A stretch of 64,000 bases of DNA from Paludibacteraceae bacterium (lineage in GTDB: Bacteria; Bacteroidota; Bacteroidia; Bacteroidales; Paludibacteraceae). The stretch's first letter is position 1. Every line of letters begins with the position of its first letter. The notes under the pieces were generated by a model. It made no database searches. It saw nothing but the letters and a program-made list of their open reading frames with translations, and had not been told where the DNA came from. Location of the stretch: positions 62,001-126,000 of the forward strand of contig JAFWOU010000019.1 in the NCBI GenBank assembly GCA_017509715.1. The letters are read 5' to 3'. A program made the position numbers and the translations under genes. Below are positions 40,629 through 48,859 of the stretch, one piece after another.

Positions 40629-41635
40629 GGCCTGTATTTGCTGTTTTCCAGTATGTTTTGGGCATCTTCGTTGTCCAGCAACTGCTGGATCGTCACCTGC
40701 TCATTATTATTCATATAGCTCTCTACGATACGCCATCCTACCCACGTACCCAGACGTCCCGGCGAGTCTTGCGACACCTCCGAGGTGAACGGACCGTCGT
40801 TCATGTACGAGGTCAGCACCATCTGGTCGGTCTGGAAGAGGTCGCGCTTGTCCATGATCCTGCGCCATATAGCGCCCTCATGGTCCTCGCACCACTCCCA
40901 TTGGTCGCGGCTGTAACCGATGATCTGCTCCTCTTCTTCCTCTGTCAGCAGTTGGTCCAGCAGGTACATGATCTTGCCGTGGTAGATCATCTGATCCAGC
41001 AGACGGTTTTGCTTACCGTTGAAAGGCATCTTGCGAAACAGGTACGCACTCACCGCATCGCCTACCATGCACTCCTTGCGCATCGTCTGCTTCTGGTAGT
41101 CATACACCAGTTGCGCATAGGCGGGGTAGTCCGACCCCAGGTACATATCCGCGCCGATACCGATGATTTCCTCGTTGGGGAAATAGATCGGCGATACAAA
41201 GCCCGACACGTAAAGATACACCTCCGGCACGGTCATGTCCGGATATAGGTATTTCAGGCGGGTGAAGGCCTCGTTCAGTTCGCGTTGAATGCTGCTGATG
41301 TCGGCAAATTGGGTTTGCTCGTCCTGTATCATACGTTGTATACCCAGCGTCGTATCGCTCAGAAAAGCCGGTAGTACGCTGACCAGGCTGTCCGCGTTCT
41401 CCAGTCCCAGCAGTTCGCTCACGAAGTAGGGCATGAAGTTAGGATAGTTGCGGTAGAGTAGGGCAACCGACTCCTGCAGCCGTCCGGTATCTACGCCCAC
41501 AAAGGCGCTGTCGAATCGCACGATCTGCACCTCTTGCGGCGTCATCTCCGCCCCCGCAAACACATCCCGCTTCGTCTGGCATGCCATCATGCCCAGCGCA
41601 ACCAGCACTATTATATATATCTTAAAATATCTCAT
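40625..41635 (-). CDS. gldB: Gliding/T9SS lipoprotein GldB
   Basis: A 336-residue lipoprotein (lipobox GMMAC, Cys19). The mature part carries the GldB-type blocks YRNYPNFMPYFVSELLGL, YLYPDMTVPEVYLYVSGF and GIGADMYLGSDYP, and a conserved tail GRLGTWVGWRIVESYM. GldB is needed for gliding and for T9SS stability in Flavobacterium; in non-gliding relatives it is thought to help secretion, possibly by protecting GldJ/GldK. The whole upstream gap is a repeat array. Confidence 0.9.
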   Translation of the reverse strand: MRYFKIYIIVLVALGMMACQTKRDVFAGAEMTPQEVQIVRFDSAFVGVDTGRLQESVALLYRNYPNFMPYFVSELLGLENADSLVSVLPAFLSDTTLGIQRMIQDEQTQFADISSIQRELNEAFTRLKYLYPDMTVPEVYLYVSGFVSPIYFPNEEIIGIGADMYLGSDYPAYAQLVYDYQKQTMRKECMVGDAVSAYLFRKMPFNGKQNRLLDQMIYHGKIMYLLDQLLTEEEEEQIIGYSRDQWEWCEDHEGAIWRRIMDKRDLFQTDQMVLTSYMNDGPFTSEVSQDSPGRLGTWVGWRIVESYMNNNEQVTIQQLLDNEDAQNILENSKYRP

Positions 41636-41711
41636 ATCCCGTAACCTGTAACCCGTAACCCGTAACCTATAACCCGTAACCCGTAACCCGTAACCCGTAA
41701 CCCATTAACCT
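41636..41711. repeat. Array of about ten 7-base words (CCGTAAC) filling the lolD-gldB gap
   Basis: The array starts on the base after the gldB start codon (minus strand) and reaches the lolD stop. All 76 bases between the genes are GGGTTAC-type words. Confidence 0.96.
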
Positions 41712-42362
41712 TTACGCCATCCGCCCGTCTCGTATCTCCAGCACGCGGTCGGCAATAGCAGCCAGTTCCTTGTCGTGGGTCACGATAATGATGGTCTGGC
41801 GGTACTGGTCGCGCAGGTGTTGCAGCAGGCGGTGCAGCTCTTGTTTATTCTGTTCGTCCAGGCTTCCCGAGGGCTCGTCGGCCAGTATGACCTTGGGCGA
41901 CATCATGAGTGCTCGTGCAGCTGCTACGCGCTGTTTCTCGCCGCCCGACAGCTGGTTGGGCTTATGCTCCAGGCGCTCGGCCAGTCCCAGTTCGCAGAGC
42001 AGTTTCTTTGCACGCTCGCGCAATTCAGCCTGCTTCTCTCCGGCTATAATGCCCGGTATCATCACGTTCTCCAGGGCCGTAAATTCCGGTAACAACTGGT
42101 GGAACTGAAAGATAAAACCGATATGCCGGTTGCGCCACTGCGCCAGCGCTTTCTCGTCGAGCGAGAAGACGTCCGTACCATCAATGACTACCTGTCCGCT
42201 GTTCGGGCGATCCAGCGTACCAATGATCTGGAGTAGGGTAGTCTTGCCTGCACCCGACTTACCCACAATAGCGACTATCTCGCCCTCCTCTACGCGCAGA
42301 TTCACCCCCTTCAGCACCTCTAGTTCGCCGAACGATTTATGTATGTCTTGAACCTCTATCAT
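41712..42362 (-). CDS. lolD: ABC transporter ATP-binding protein, LolD type
   Basis: A 216-residue ATPase. Walker [10 protein letters not shown] (about 34-42), Q-loop [10 protein letters not shown], signature [15 protein letters not shown] (about 138-152), Walker [14 protein letters not shown] (about 159-171) and the H-loop THD match the LolD/MacB-type subfamily that drives lipoprotein release. The membrane partner LolCE is not adjacent. It has a promoter of its own. Confidence 0.85.
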   Translation of the reverse strand: MIEVQDIHKSFGELEVLKGVNLRVEEGEIVAIVGKSGAGKTTLLQIIGTLDRPNSGQVVIDGTDVFSLDEKALAQWRNRHIGFIFQFHQLLPEFTALENVMIPGIIAGEKQAELRERAKKLLCELGLAERLEHKPNQLSGGEKQRVAAARALMMSPKVILADEPSGSLDEQNKQELHRLLQHLRDQYRQTIIIVTHDKELAAIADRVLEIRDGRMA

Positions 42363-42385
42363 GCCTATCTAACTAATTTTGCGTG

Positions 42386-42417
42386 CAAAATTACAAAAAA
42401 TTCTGCATTCCTGCAAA
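42386..42417 (-). promoter_or_regulatory. Bacteroidota promoter for lolD
   Basis: Minus-strand TTTG, 20 bases, TAATTTTG (plus CAAAATTA 42386-42393), in the lolD-tsaE gap. Confidence 0.75.
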
Positions 42418-42451
42418 TTTATCTGCCACAAATTAGTCCGCGAGTGATTTT

Positions 42452-42931
42452 TTATTCTATTGTCAGTTTCCGATCTCCGTTCGGTAGTGGTGTGATATGA
42501 ATCCATATAGTGTCGTCGGGTAGGATGGGGGAGAGGATGTCCGGCCACTCCACAAAGCAGTAGTTGCCCGAATACAGATAATCCTCCGCTCCGAAATCCA
42601 TCGCCTCGCCGATGTCCTTCAGTCGATAACAATCAAAGTGATATACCTCACCCCGGTACGGACGCTCCACGTCATACACATTCACGATAGCAAACGTCGG
42701 ACTGTTCACCACGTCCTCCGTGCCCATCTCCTCACAAAGCTGACGAATGAACGTCGTCTTGCCGGCCCCCATCTGTCCGTCGAAAGCAAACACCCGATGC
42801 GGTTCGCATGCTTTCAGAATTTCCAACGCACTGACTTCCTCTCCATGCTCATTGAGCAACAACAGACGCTCTTCGTTCGCCTTTAGCCCTTCAACTTTCG
42901 CTTTTTTTATTGTATAAGTACTCATGTTCAT
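42452..42931 (-). CDS. tsaE: tRNA threonylcarbamoyladenosine synthesis ATPase TsaE
   Basis: A 159-residue ATPase of the t6A complex with TsaB and TsaD. The P-loop is DGQMGAGKTTFI (about 50-61), followed by NSPTFAIVNVY (about 76-86) and HFDCYRLKD (about 97-105); VEWPD is the Walker B region. The N-terminus is slightly long; an internal ATG (42925) is possible. It follows uvrC by 16 bases. Confidence 0.92.
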   Translation of the reverse strand: MNMSTYTIKKAKVEGLKANEERLLLLNEHGEEVSALEILKACEPHRVFAFDGQMGAGKTTFIRQLCEEMGTEDVVNSPTFAIVNVYDVERPYRGEVYHFDCYRLKDIGEAMDFGAEDYLYSGNYCFVEWPDILSPILPDDTIWIHITPLPNGDRKLTIE

Positions 42932-42947
42932 CGATTTTATGCGATTC

Positions 42948-44768
42948 TCAGCGCGTTATTTGATGCAATAATTGCTCGTAAACGGCTGAACCTCTTTTAG
43001 TTCCAAGCAAATTCTGCCATTCCTCTATCCCTGCGCTTCTAGCGCGCTGGATAGAACCGAAATGAAGCAGTATTTTTTGTTTCGTAACAGCACCAACTCC
43101 CTGTAAATCATCCAGTTGACTACTTGTCTGTGACTTGCTGCGGCGCGATTTGTGATACGTGATGGCAAATCGATGCACCTCATCCTGGATCTGAACCATC
43201 AGTCGGAACACATCGCTCGTGATCGGCATCCCGATCTCGCTCGGCGGAAAACCATACAGCAGCGTTTGGGTGCGGTGCTTGTCGTTTTTCTTCAGTCCCG
43301 CTATCGGTATCTGCAGTCCCAATTGGTTCTCCACCACCTCTCGGATAGCCTCCATTTGTCCGATACCACCGTCTGCAATGATCAAATCCGGTAGCCCCTG
43401 TCCGTCCTCTATCAGGTGCGCATAGCGTCTCCTTACTACCTCACGCATGCTCGCATAGTCGTCAGAGCCGGTGAAATCGTGAATTATAAAGCGTTTGTAC
43501 TCACTTTTCTTCGCCTTACCTCTCCGGAACACCACGCAACCCGCTACAGCCTCTTTTCCCTGGATGTGCGAGTTGTCAAAACTGTCGATCCAATCGGGCA
43601 TTTTCGGCAAATGTAGCATGTCTTTTAGTTCACTCAAAATGCGCGTAGCACGTTGATCAGGGTTCAGTTTATCGGCTTGCTGCAATCGATCCCGCTTATA
43701 TTGCGCTACGTTGCGCTGCGCCAACTCCAGAAGTTGCTTCCTATCGCCCGTTACGCCGATATGAATCCGCAAGGTTTCGTCGAATCCATCGGGCATAAAC
43801 GGCACCAGTACATCCCGCGTCGTGCTCTGCAGTTGCTGTCTTAGTTCGTACATTCCGGTAGCTAGCATTTGCTCACGTGTCTCATCCAGCTGCCTACGGT
43901 ACTCCACGGTCTGCCCCTGCACGATACTTCCGTTATGCACATGCAGCATGGCTATATAGATATTCTGATCCTGCTCGTCGTAGCCAAATACATCCAGGTC
44001 GGTTACCGATGAATTCGAGATAATCGTCTTGCTGCAGAACTGATGAAGCAGTTCCAGTTTCCGTTTCATCTCCCCGGCTTCCTCATACCGCATCTGCTGC
44101 GCTAATATCATCATCTCCCTTTCCATTTGCTGCACGATCTCATGCGCATCACCCTTGATGATCTTTCTTGCAGCCTCAATCCATCCTCTATATTCCTCTC
44201 GTCCGTAGCCCTCGCATACGCCGCAGCAGCGCTTAATATGGTATTTCAGGCATACTTTATGCTTCTTTTTCTCGATTTCATCGGACGTAATATGCATTGT
44301 GCACGTCCGTATGGGAAACAGCTGATGTATCAGCTCCAGCGCTATATCTACCGTATTCCCGAAGCTATAGGGTCCATAGTACTCCCCCAAGCCCTTCTGA
44401 ATAGTGCGCGTCTTGAATATTCTTGGGAATTCTTCTCGCGTAATACATATACTGGGATACGATTTTCCGTCCTTCAGCAGGATATTATAGCGCGGTTGGT
44501 ATTGCTTGATCAAGTTGTTCTCCAGCAGAAAAGCATCTTGTTCCGACTCTACTACCACATACCGTATATCCGCTATATTGGCTACCAATTGGCGTGTTTT
44601 AGAGGAGGGTTGGTCTTTCTGAAAGTAACTATTCACGCGTCTTCTCAGGTTTTTCGCCTTACCAACGTATATGATAGTACCCTCAGCGTCCAGATGCTGG
44701 TACACACCCGGTTTCTCAGGTATGCGCCGTAGTAATTGAGCGATATGTTCACTTACTCCTTTCGCCAT
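42948..44768 (-). CDS. uvrC: Excinuclease ABC subunit C
   Basis: A 606-residue nuclease that makes both incisions in nucleotide excision repair. The GIY-YIG domain (PGVYQHLDAEGTIIYVGKA, about 18-36) is N-terminal, the UVR motif (IVQQMEREMMILAQQMRYEEA) is near 208-228, the RNase-H-like endonuclease carries SFDNSHIQGKEAVAG (about 397), and the helix-hairpin-helix is at the end (LQGVGAVTKQKILLHFGS). The start codon lies inside a repeat: its first codons ATGGCGAAAGGAG continue the GGCGAAT words. Confidence 0.96.
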   Translation of the reverse strand: MAKGVSEHIAQLLRRIPEKPGVYQHLDAEGTIIYVGKAKNLRRRVNSYFQKDQPSSKTRQLVANIADIRYVVVESEQDAFLLENNLIKQYQPRYNILLKDGKSYPSICITREEFPRIFKTRTIQKGLGEYYGPYSFGNTVDIALELIHQLFPIRTCTMHITSDEIEKKKHKVCLKYHIKRCCGVCEGYGREEYRGWIEAARKIIKGDAHEIVQQMEREMMILAQQMRYEEAGEMKRKLELLHQFCSKTIISNSSVTDLDVFGYDEQDQNIYIAMLHVHNGSIVQGQTVEYRRQLDETREQMLATGMYELRQQLQSTTRDVLVPFMPDGFDETLRIHIGVTGDRKQLLELAQRNVAQYKRDRLQQADKLNPDQRATRILSELKDMLHLPKMPDWIDSFDNSHIQGKEAVAGCVVFRRGKAKKSEYKRFIIHDFTGSDDYASMREVVRRRYAHLIEDGQGLPDLIIADGGIGQMEAIREVVENQLGLQIPIAGLKKNDKHRTQTLLYGFPPSEIGMPITSDVFRLMVQIQDEVHRFAITYHKSRRSKSQTSSQLDDLQGVGAVTKQKILLHFGSIQRARSAGIEEWQNLLGTKRGSAVYEQLLHQITR

Positions 44769-44783
44769 TCGCCCTTAGCCCTC
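44756..44783. repeat. Four-word element (CGCCATT/AGGGCGA) spanning the uvrC start codon
   Basis: Four 7-base words that include the uvrC ATG and its first codons on the minus strand. The word is shared with the SDR gene element at 6445. Confidence 0.8.
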
Positions 44784-44812
44784 CTTTACTCCTTAACTCC
44801 TTTTCTCCTTTA
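44781..44812. repeat. Four 8-base words (CTCCTTTA, minus strand TAAAGGAG)
   Basis: Four octamers fill the rest of the apt-uvrC gap. On the minus strand each word carries AAGGAG, a Shine-Dalgarno-like core, repeated four times before uvrC. Confidence 0.9.
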
Positions 44813-44813
44813 T

Positions 44814-45353
44814 TTATTCATCTACTTCGATGCTGAATAGGCAATCCAGGTCGTCGGCTTTTCCCTCCAGGTATTTGCGACCGTTCAGGCCGTCCAACTC
44901 GATGATGCAGTTGACATAAATCTTCTTAACACCCAGTTTCTTTACCAGGTTAATAGCTGCTTCCATTGATCCGCCTGTAGCCAGTATGTCATCGTGAATC
45001 AGCACCACGTCCTCCGGACTGAGCGCGTCCTTATGTATCTGGATCGTATCGTCGCCGTACTCCTTGGCATACGTTACGGAAACCGTCTCGGCCGGTAACT
45101 TATTGTGCTTGCGGATTGGTACAAAGCCTGCCCCGATCTCCATAGCTATAGCCGGCGCCAGTATGAATCCACGCGACTCAATACCTACTACCTGCGTAAT
45201 ACCCAAGTCTTTGTACCGACTTACAATCTCGTCACGCATCCAGACGAGGCAGTCATGACGGGCCAGCGCCGTTGTGATATCCTTGAACTGTATGCCCGGT
45301 ATCGGAAAATCAGGCACGTTGCGAATCGCATTTTTTACTTCTTCTGCTGTCAT
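44814..45353 (-). CDS. apt: Adenine phosphoribosyltransferase
   Basis: A 179-residue salvage enzyme forming AMP from adenine and PRPP. The PRPP loop VLIHDDILATGGSMEAAI (about 117-134), the GIESRGFILAPAIA strand (about 56-69) and the FVPIRKHNKLP segment are typical. Length matches the family. Leftward operon with uvrC. Confidence 0.95.
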   Translation of the reverse strand: MTAEEVKNAIRNVPDFPIPGIQFKDITTALARHDCLVWMRDEIVSRYKDLGITQVVGIESRGFILAPAIAMEIGAGFVPIRKHNKLPAETVSVTYAKEYGDDTIQIHKDALSPEDVVLIHDDILATGGSMEAAINLVKKLGVKKIYVNCIIELDGLNGRKYLEGKADDLDCLFSIEVDE

Positions 45354-45371
45354 ATCTATGTAGTTTTTAGT

Positions 45372-45403
45372 TCTTTCGACTTTCGACTTTTGTCTTTCGA
45401 CTA
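45372..45403. repeat. Four-word element, word AGTCGAA (minus strand)
   Basis: Base + AGTCGAA, AGACAAA, AGTCGAA, AGTCGAA + AGA on the minus strand, in the mnmG-apt gap, next to parS. Confidence 0.94.
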
Positions 45404-45409
45404 TTCCAT

Positions 45410-45425
45410 TGTTTCACGTGGAACA
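45410..45425. other. parS chromosome-partition site (ParB binding)
   Basis: The 16-mer TGTTTCACGTGGAACA, on the minus strand TGTTCCACGTGAAACA, is an exact match to the bacterial parS consensus. ParB-family proteins nucleate here and spread; parS sites cluster near the replication origin. It lies between two repeat elements in the mnmG-apt gap. No other full match was noticed in this window. Confidence 0.85.
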
Positions 45426-45458
45426 ATTCCACTTTGTTTGCTTTGCAAACAAAAAATC

Positions 45459-45490
45459 AAACGACCAACGACCAACGACAAACGACCAGT
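45459..45490. repeat. Four-word element, word AACGACC, after mnmG
   Basis: Base + four AACGACC words + AGT, 32 bases, 4 bases from the mnmG stop. The same word as in the T9SS cargo gene, 23 kb away. Confidence 0.94.
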
Positions 45491-45494
45491 CTCG

Positions 45495-47372
45495 CTATCT
45501 CCCCATCATTACCAGCAATACGCTCACGTCGTTAGGACTTACGCCCGGTATGCGACTGGCCTGACTGATCGTGCGTGGCTGGATGCGGTTTAGTTTCTGT
45601 CGTGCCTCCGTAGAGAGGGATTGCAGTTGGTTGTAGTCGTAGTTCTCCGGCAGCGGAATGCGGTCGAGTCGCTGCAGTTTCTCGGCGGCTTGCCGCTCGC
45701 GCAATATATAGCCCTCGTACTTGATCTGTATCTCGGTTTCCTCGATCGCCTCTTCGTTATTTATTTCGTCGAGTAGGGCGCGCAATCCGGGAACGGCTTC
45801 GGCCAGGGCATGAATAGTAATCTGCGGACGGGTAACGAGTTCGCGTAGCCGTACGCTATGCTGCAGTCCGCCTGTACCTTGCTGTTCAAGCCATGCGGAG
45901 ATATCAGCCGATTTTATAAGTGTTTCGTTCAGATAGGCCTCTATCCGAGCGATAGCCGCTTGCTTCTCGGCAAATACCTCGCGGCGGTGGCTATCGGCCA
46001 TGCCGAGCTCGATGGCACGTGGCGTCAGTCGCTGGTCGGCATTGTCCTGACGCAGCAGGATACGATGCTCGGCGCGTGAGGTGAACATGCGGTAGGGCTC
46101 GTCCACGCCCTTGCATATCAGGTCGTCGATCAGTACGCCTATATAGCTCTCGTCCCGTCCCATCGTGAAGGCGGGCAGATCGTGCACAGCCTGGTGCGCA
46201 TTAATGCCGGCTACCAGTCCCTGTCCGGCCGCTTCCTCATAACCGGTCGTACCGTTGATCTGTCCGGCAAAGAAGAGACGCTTTACGAGACGTGTCTCCA
46301 GCGTGTGATGAAGCTGCGTAGGGTCGAAGAAATCGTACTCTATAGCGTATCCCGGGCGGTACATAACGACGTGCTCCAGGCCGGGCACGGTGCGTAGTCC
46401 GTCCAGTTGCACCTTCCATGGTAGCGAGGACGAGAAGCCGTTGACGTAGTACTCGTTGCTATCTACGCCCTCCGGCTCCAGGAAGAGCTGATGGGCGGGT
46501 TTGTCGGCAAAGGTGACGATCTTGGTCTCGATCGACGGGCAGTAGCGCGGACCGATACTCTGGATTTGTCCGTTGAAAAGGGGCGAATCTTTTAGTCCGC
46601 CGCGTAGCGTCTCGTGCGTACGCTCGTTGGTATACGTGATCCAGCACGACATCTGCTTCAGTCGCCGAGTAGCCTCCGGCAAGTACGAGAAATGATGCCA
46701 GTCCGGATCGCCCGGTTGCTCCTGAAGTGCGTTGAAATCGATACTTCTTCGATCTATACGTGCCGGCGTACCGGTCTTCATCCTGTCGGTGCGGAACCCG
46801 AGCGATCGGAGCTGTTCGGTCAGTCCGTACGAAGCGGGTTCGGCTGTGCGACCTCCCTGCACTTGCGTTGATCCTACGTGCATCAGCCCGTTTAGGAACG
46901 TACCGTTGGTCAGCACCACGGCCCTCGCGCTCATCTCAATACCCAGCATGGTCCTGACGCCGCATACTGCGCCGTCTCTTAGGATGAGTTCGCATGCTGT
47001 GTCTTGCCATATATGCAGATTATCCGTACCGGTGAGCGTCTCTACCCATTGCTCGATGAAGCGCTTCCTATCGCTCTGACTGCGCGGACTCCACATAGCC
47101 GGTCCCTTGCTGCGATTCAGCATGCGAAACTGGATGGCTGTGCGGTCCGTTACCTCAGCCATCTTACCCCCAAGCGCGTCTATCTCCCTGACAATCTGTC
47201 CCTTGGCGATACCTCCAACGGCCGGATTACAACTCATCTGGCCAATCGTATTCATATTCATCGTGATCAGCAGCGTCCGGCTACCCAGACGGGCAGCGGC
47301 GTGGGCAGCTTCGCAACCGGCATGTCCGGCTCCTACTACGATGACGTCGTATTCAAATTCACTTTTCTTCAT
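45495..47372 (-). CDS. mnmG: tRNA uridine 5-carboxymethylaminomethyl modification enzyme MnmG (GidA)
   Basis: A 625-residue FAD protein that with MnmE modifies U34 of several tRNAs. GAGHAGCEAA (about 13-22) binds FAD; CNPAVGGIAKG (about 48-58), GTFLNGLMHVG and the C-terminal helical domain with LTPRAIELG and EIQIKYEGY are diagnostic. In many bacteria this gene sits near the origin, which fits the parS site beside it. Confidence 0.96.
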   Translation of the reverse strand: MKKSEFEYDVIVVGAGHAGCEAAHAAARLGSRTLLITMNMNTIGQMSCNPAVGGIAKGQIVREIDALGGKMAEVTDRTAIQFRMLNRSKGPAMWSPRSQSDRKRFIEQWVETLTGTDNLHIWQDTACELILRDGAVCGVRTMLGIEMSARAVVLTNGTFLNGLMHVGSTQVQGGRTAEPASYGLTEQLRSLGFRTDRMKTGTPARIDRRSIDFNALQEQPGDPDWHHFSYLPEATRRLKQMSCWITYTNERTHETLRGGLKDSPLFNGQIQSIGPRYCPSIETKIVTFADKPAHQLFLEPEGVDSNEYYVNGFSSSLPWKVQLDGLRTVPGLEHVVMYRPGYAIEYDFFDPTQLHHTLETRLVKRLFFAGQINGTTGYEEAAGQGLVAGINAHQAVHDLPAFTMGRDESYIGVLIDDLICKGVDEPYRMFTSRAEHRILLRQDNADQRLTPRAIELGMADSHRREVFAEKQAAIARIEAYLNETLIKSADISAWLEQQGTGGLQHSVRLRELVTRPQITIHALAEAVPGLRALLDEINNEEAIEETEIQIKYEGYILRERQAAEKLQRLDRIPLPENYDYNQLQSLSTEARQKLNRIQPRTISQASRIPGVSPNDVSVLLVMMGR

Positions 47373-47401
47373 GCATTCCTATGAGCTTGGTCCTGAACAT
47401 A

Positions 47402-48859
47402 TCAACGCATCTGTTCCGCTCCCGCTGCATCCAGACGGAGCAGGATGAAGAGCAACATCGTGAAGCCCCACAGCGAACTACCTCCGTAGGAGAAGAACGG
47501 CAGCGGGATACCGATCACGGGTAGCACACCCAGCACCATACCGATGTTGATCGTCAGGTGGAGCAGGAAGATAGAGGCTACCGAGTAGCCGTAGATACGT
47601 GCAAAGTTGTCTTTTTGTCGCTCAGCGATATGTATCAGTCGGAGAATGAATATCAGGTAGAAGACCAGTACACCCGCCGTACCTACAAAGCCCCATTCCT
47701 CGCCTACGGTACTGAAAATAAAGTCGGTAGCCTGTTCCGGCACGAACTTCATCTGGGTCTGCGTACCCTGATGCCAACCCTTGCCCCAGAAGCGTCCTGT
47801 GGTGATGGCTATGCGGGCCTGGTTGACGTTATAACCCACGCCGTGCGGGTCGTCGCGCATGCCGAGAATAAGCTCAATACGGCTGCGCTGGTGGTCGCGT
47901 AGTACGTGATGGAAGATATAGTTACATCCGTTGGTATAGGCCACGCTCAGCAGCATAAATAGGCCTACCATGACCAGCACCGGGTTGCGTTTGTACAGGT
48001 TAGCTGCAATCAGGTAGATAGCCAGTAGCACAACGATAGCGAGGCTCACCCAGTTGAAATTGACCGGCACCCATATATTGATGAGCAGACATATGCCGTA
48101 CAGACCCGCTACAGAGCCCGTGATGATCCATTTCTCCATGCGGTAGCGGTTCTCCTGCAGCACAAAGAATATACCCGTAGCCAGCAGCAGGAGCATGCAC
48201 GACAGCATGCCTACTGTGCCGGTACCTATCGGTATGGGTACGTCGCTGTATTTCACGGCTAGGATAAACAATGCAATCGCCGCTATGCCGCATAGCAGCA
48301 CGTAGCCACTCATGCCCTGACGGTAGAACACCAGCATAAAGGCGGCAAACACCAGCGCCGAACCCGTTTCGTTCTCCCATACCATGATGATCATGGCCGG
48401 TATGCCTAAGATAATGAGCGGCTTGATGAGGTCGCGCCACGATCGCATCTTGAAGTCGTACTGCCCCATATACTTCGCGATAGCGAGGGCGGTGGTCAGC
48501 TTGGCAAACTCGGCCGGTTGCAGTCGGAACGACGAACTGAATGATATCCAGCTGTACGAACCCTTCACGGGCGGGAAGAAACGTGTGATAATAAGCAGTA
48601 CCAGCACGGCGGCATACGCAAAATAGGCCGTGGTATCGTATATCTTATGATCCAGCAGCAGGATAATCCCACCCAGCAGCAACGCACCGCCCATCCATAT
48701 CAGCTGCTTACCGGCTACGGTAGAGAAGTCGATGAGCGACGGGTGGTCGTACGAATAACTCGCGCCGGATATGTTTACCCAGCCGAAGATGCACAGACCC
48801 AAGTAGAGCAAGATGGTCCACCAGTCGATATTGTTTATCAGTTTAGTCCTTCTTTGCAT
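47402..48859 (-). CDS. rodA: Rod-shape SEDS glycan polymerase RodA
   Basis: A 485-residue membrane peptidoglycan polymerase of the SEDS family with about ten to twelve membrane segments, longer than the usual 370 because of extra central helices seen in Bacteroidota. FRLQPAEFAKL (about 111-121), WENETGSALVF with the catalytic acidic region (about 160-170), FSTVGEEWGFVG and LPFFSYGGSS near the end are SEDS motifs. It overlaps mrdA by 17 bases, so the polymerase and transpeptidase are made together. Confidence 0.93.
   Translation of the reverse strand: MQRRTKLINNIDWWTILLYLGLCIFGWVNISGASYSYDHPSLIDFSTVAGKQLIWMGGALLLGGIILLLDHKIYDTTAYFAYAAVLVLLIITRFFPPVKGSYSWISFSSSFRLQPAEFAKLTTALAIAKYMGQYDFKMRSWRDLIKPLIILGIPAMIIMVWENETGSALVFAAFMLVFYRQGMSGYVLLCGIAAIALFILAVKYSDVPIPIGTGTVGMLSCMLLLLATGIFFVLQENRYRMEKWIITGSVAGLYGICLLINIWVPVNFNWVSLAIVVLLAIYLIAANLYKRNPVLVMVGLFMLLSVAYTNGCNYIFHHVLRDHQRSRIELILGMRDDPHGVGYNVNQARIAITTGRFWGKGWHQGTQTQMKFVPEQATDFIFSTVGEEWGFVGTAGVLVFYLIFILRLIHIAERQKDNFARIYGYSVASIFLLHLTINIGMVLGVLPVIGIPLPFFSYGGSSLWGFTMLLFILLRLDAAGAEQMR

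Noticed and set aside
45433-45456. Terminator in the mnmG-apt gap (TTTGTTTGC hairpin)
   Set aside because: The stem is AT-rich and the T-run lies on the wrong side for leftward transcription.
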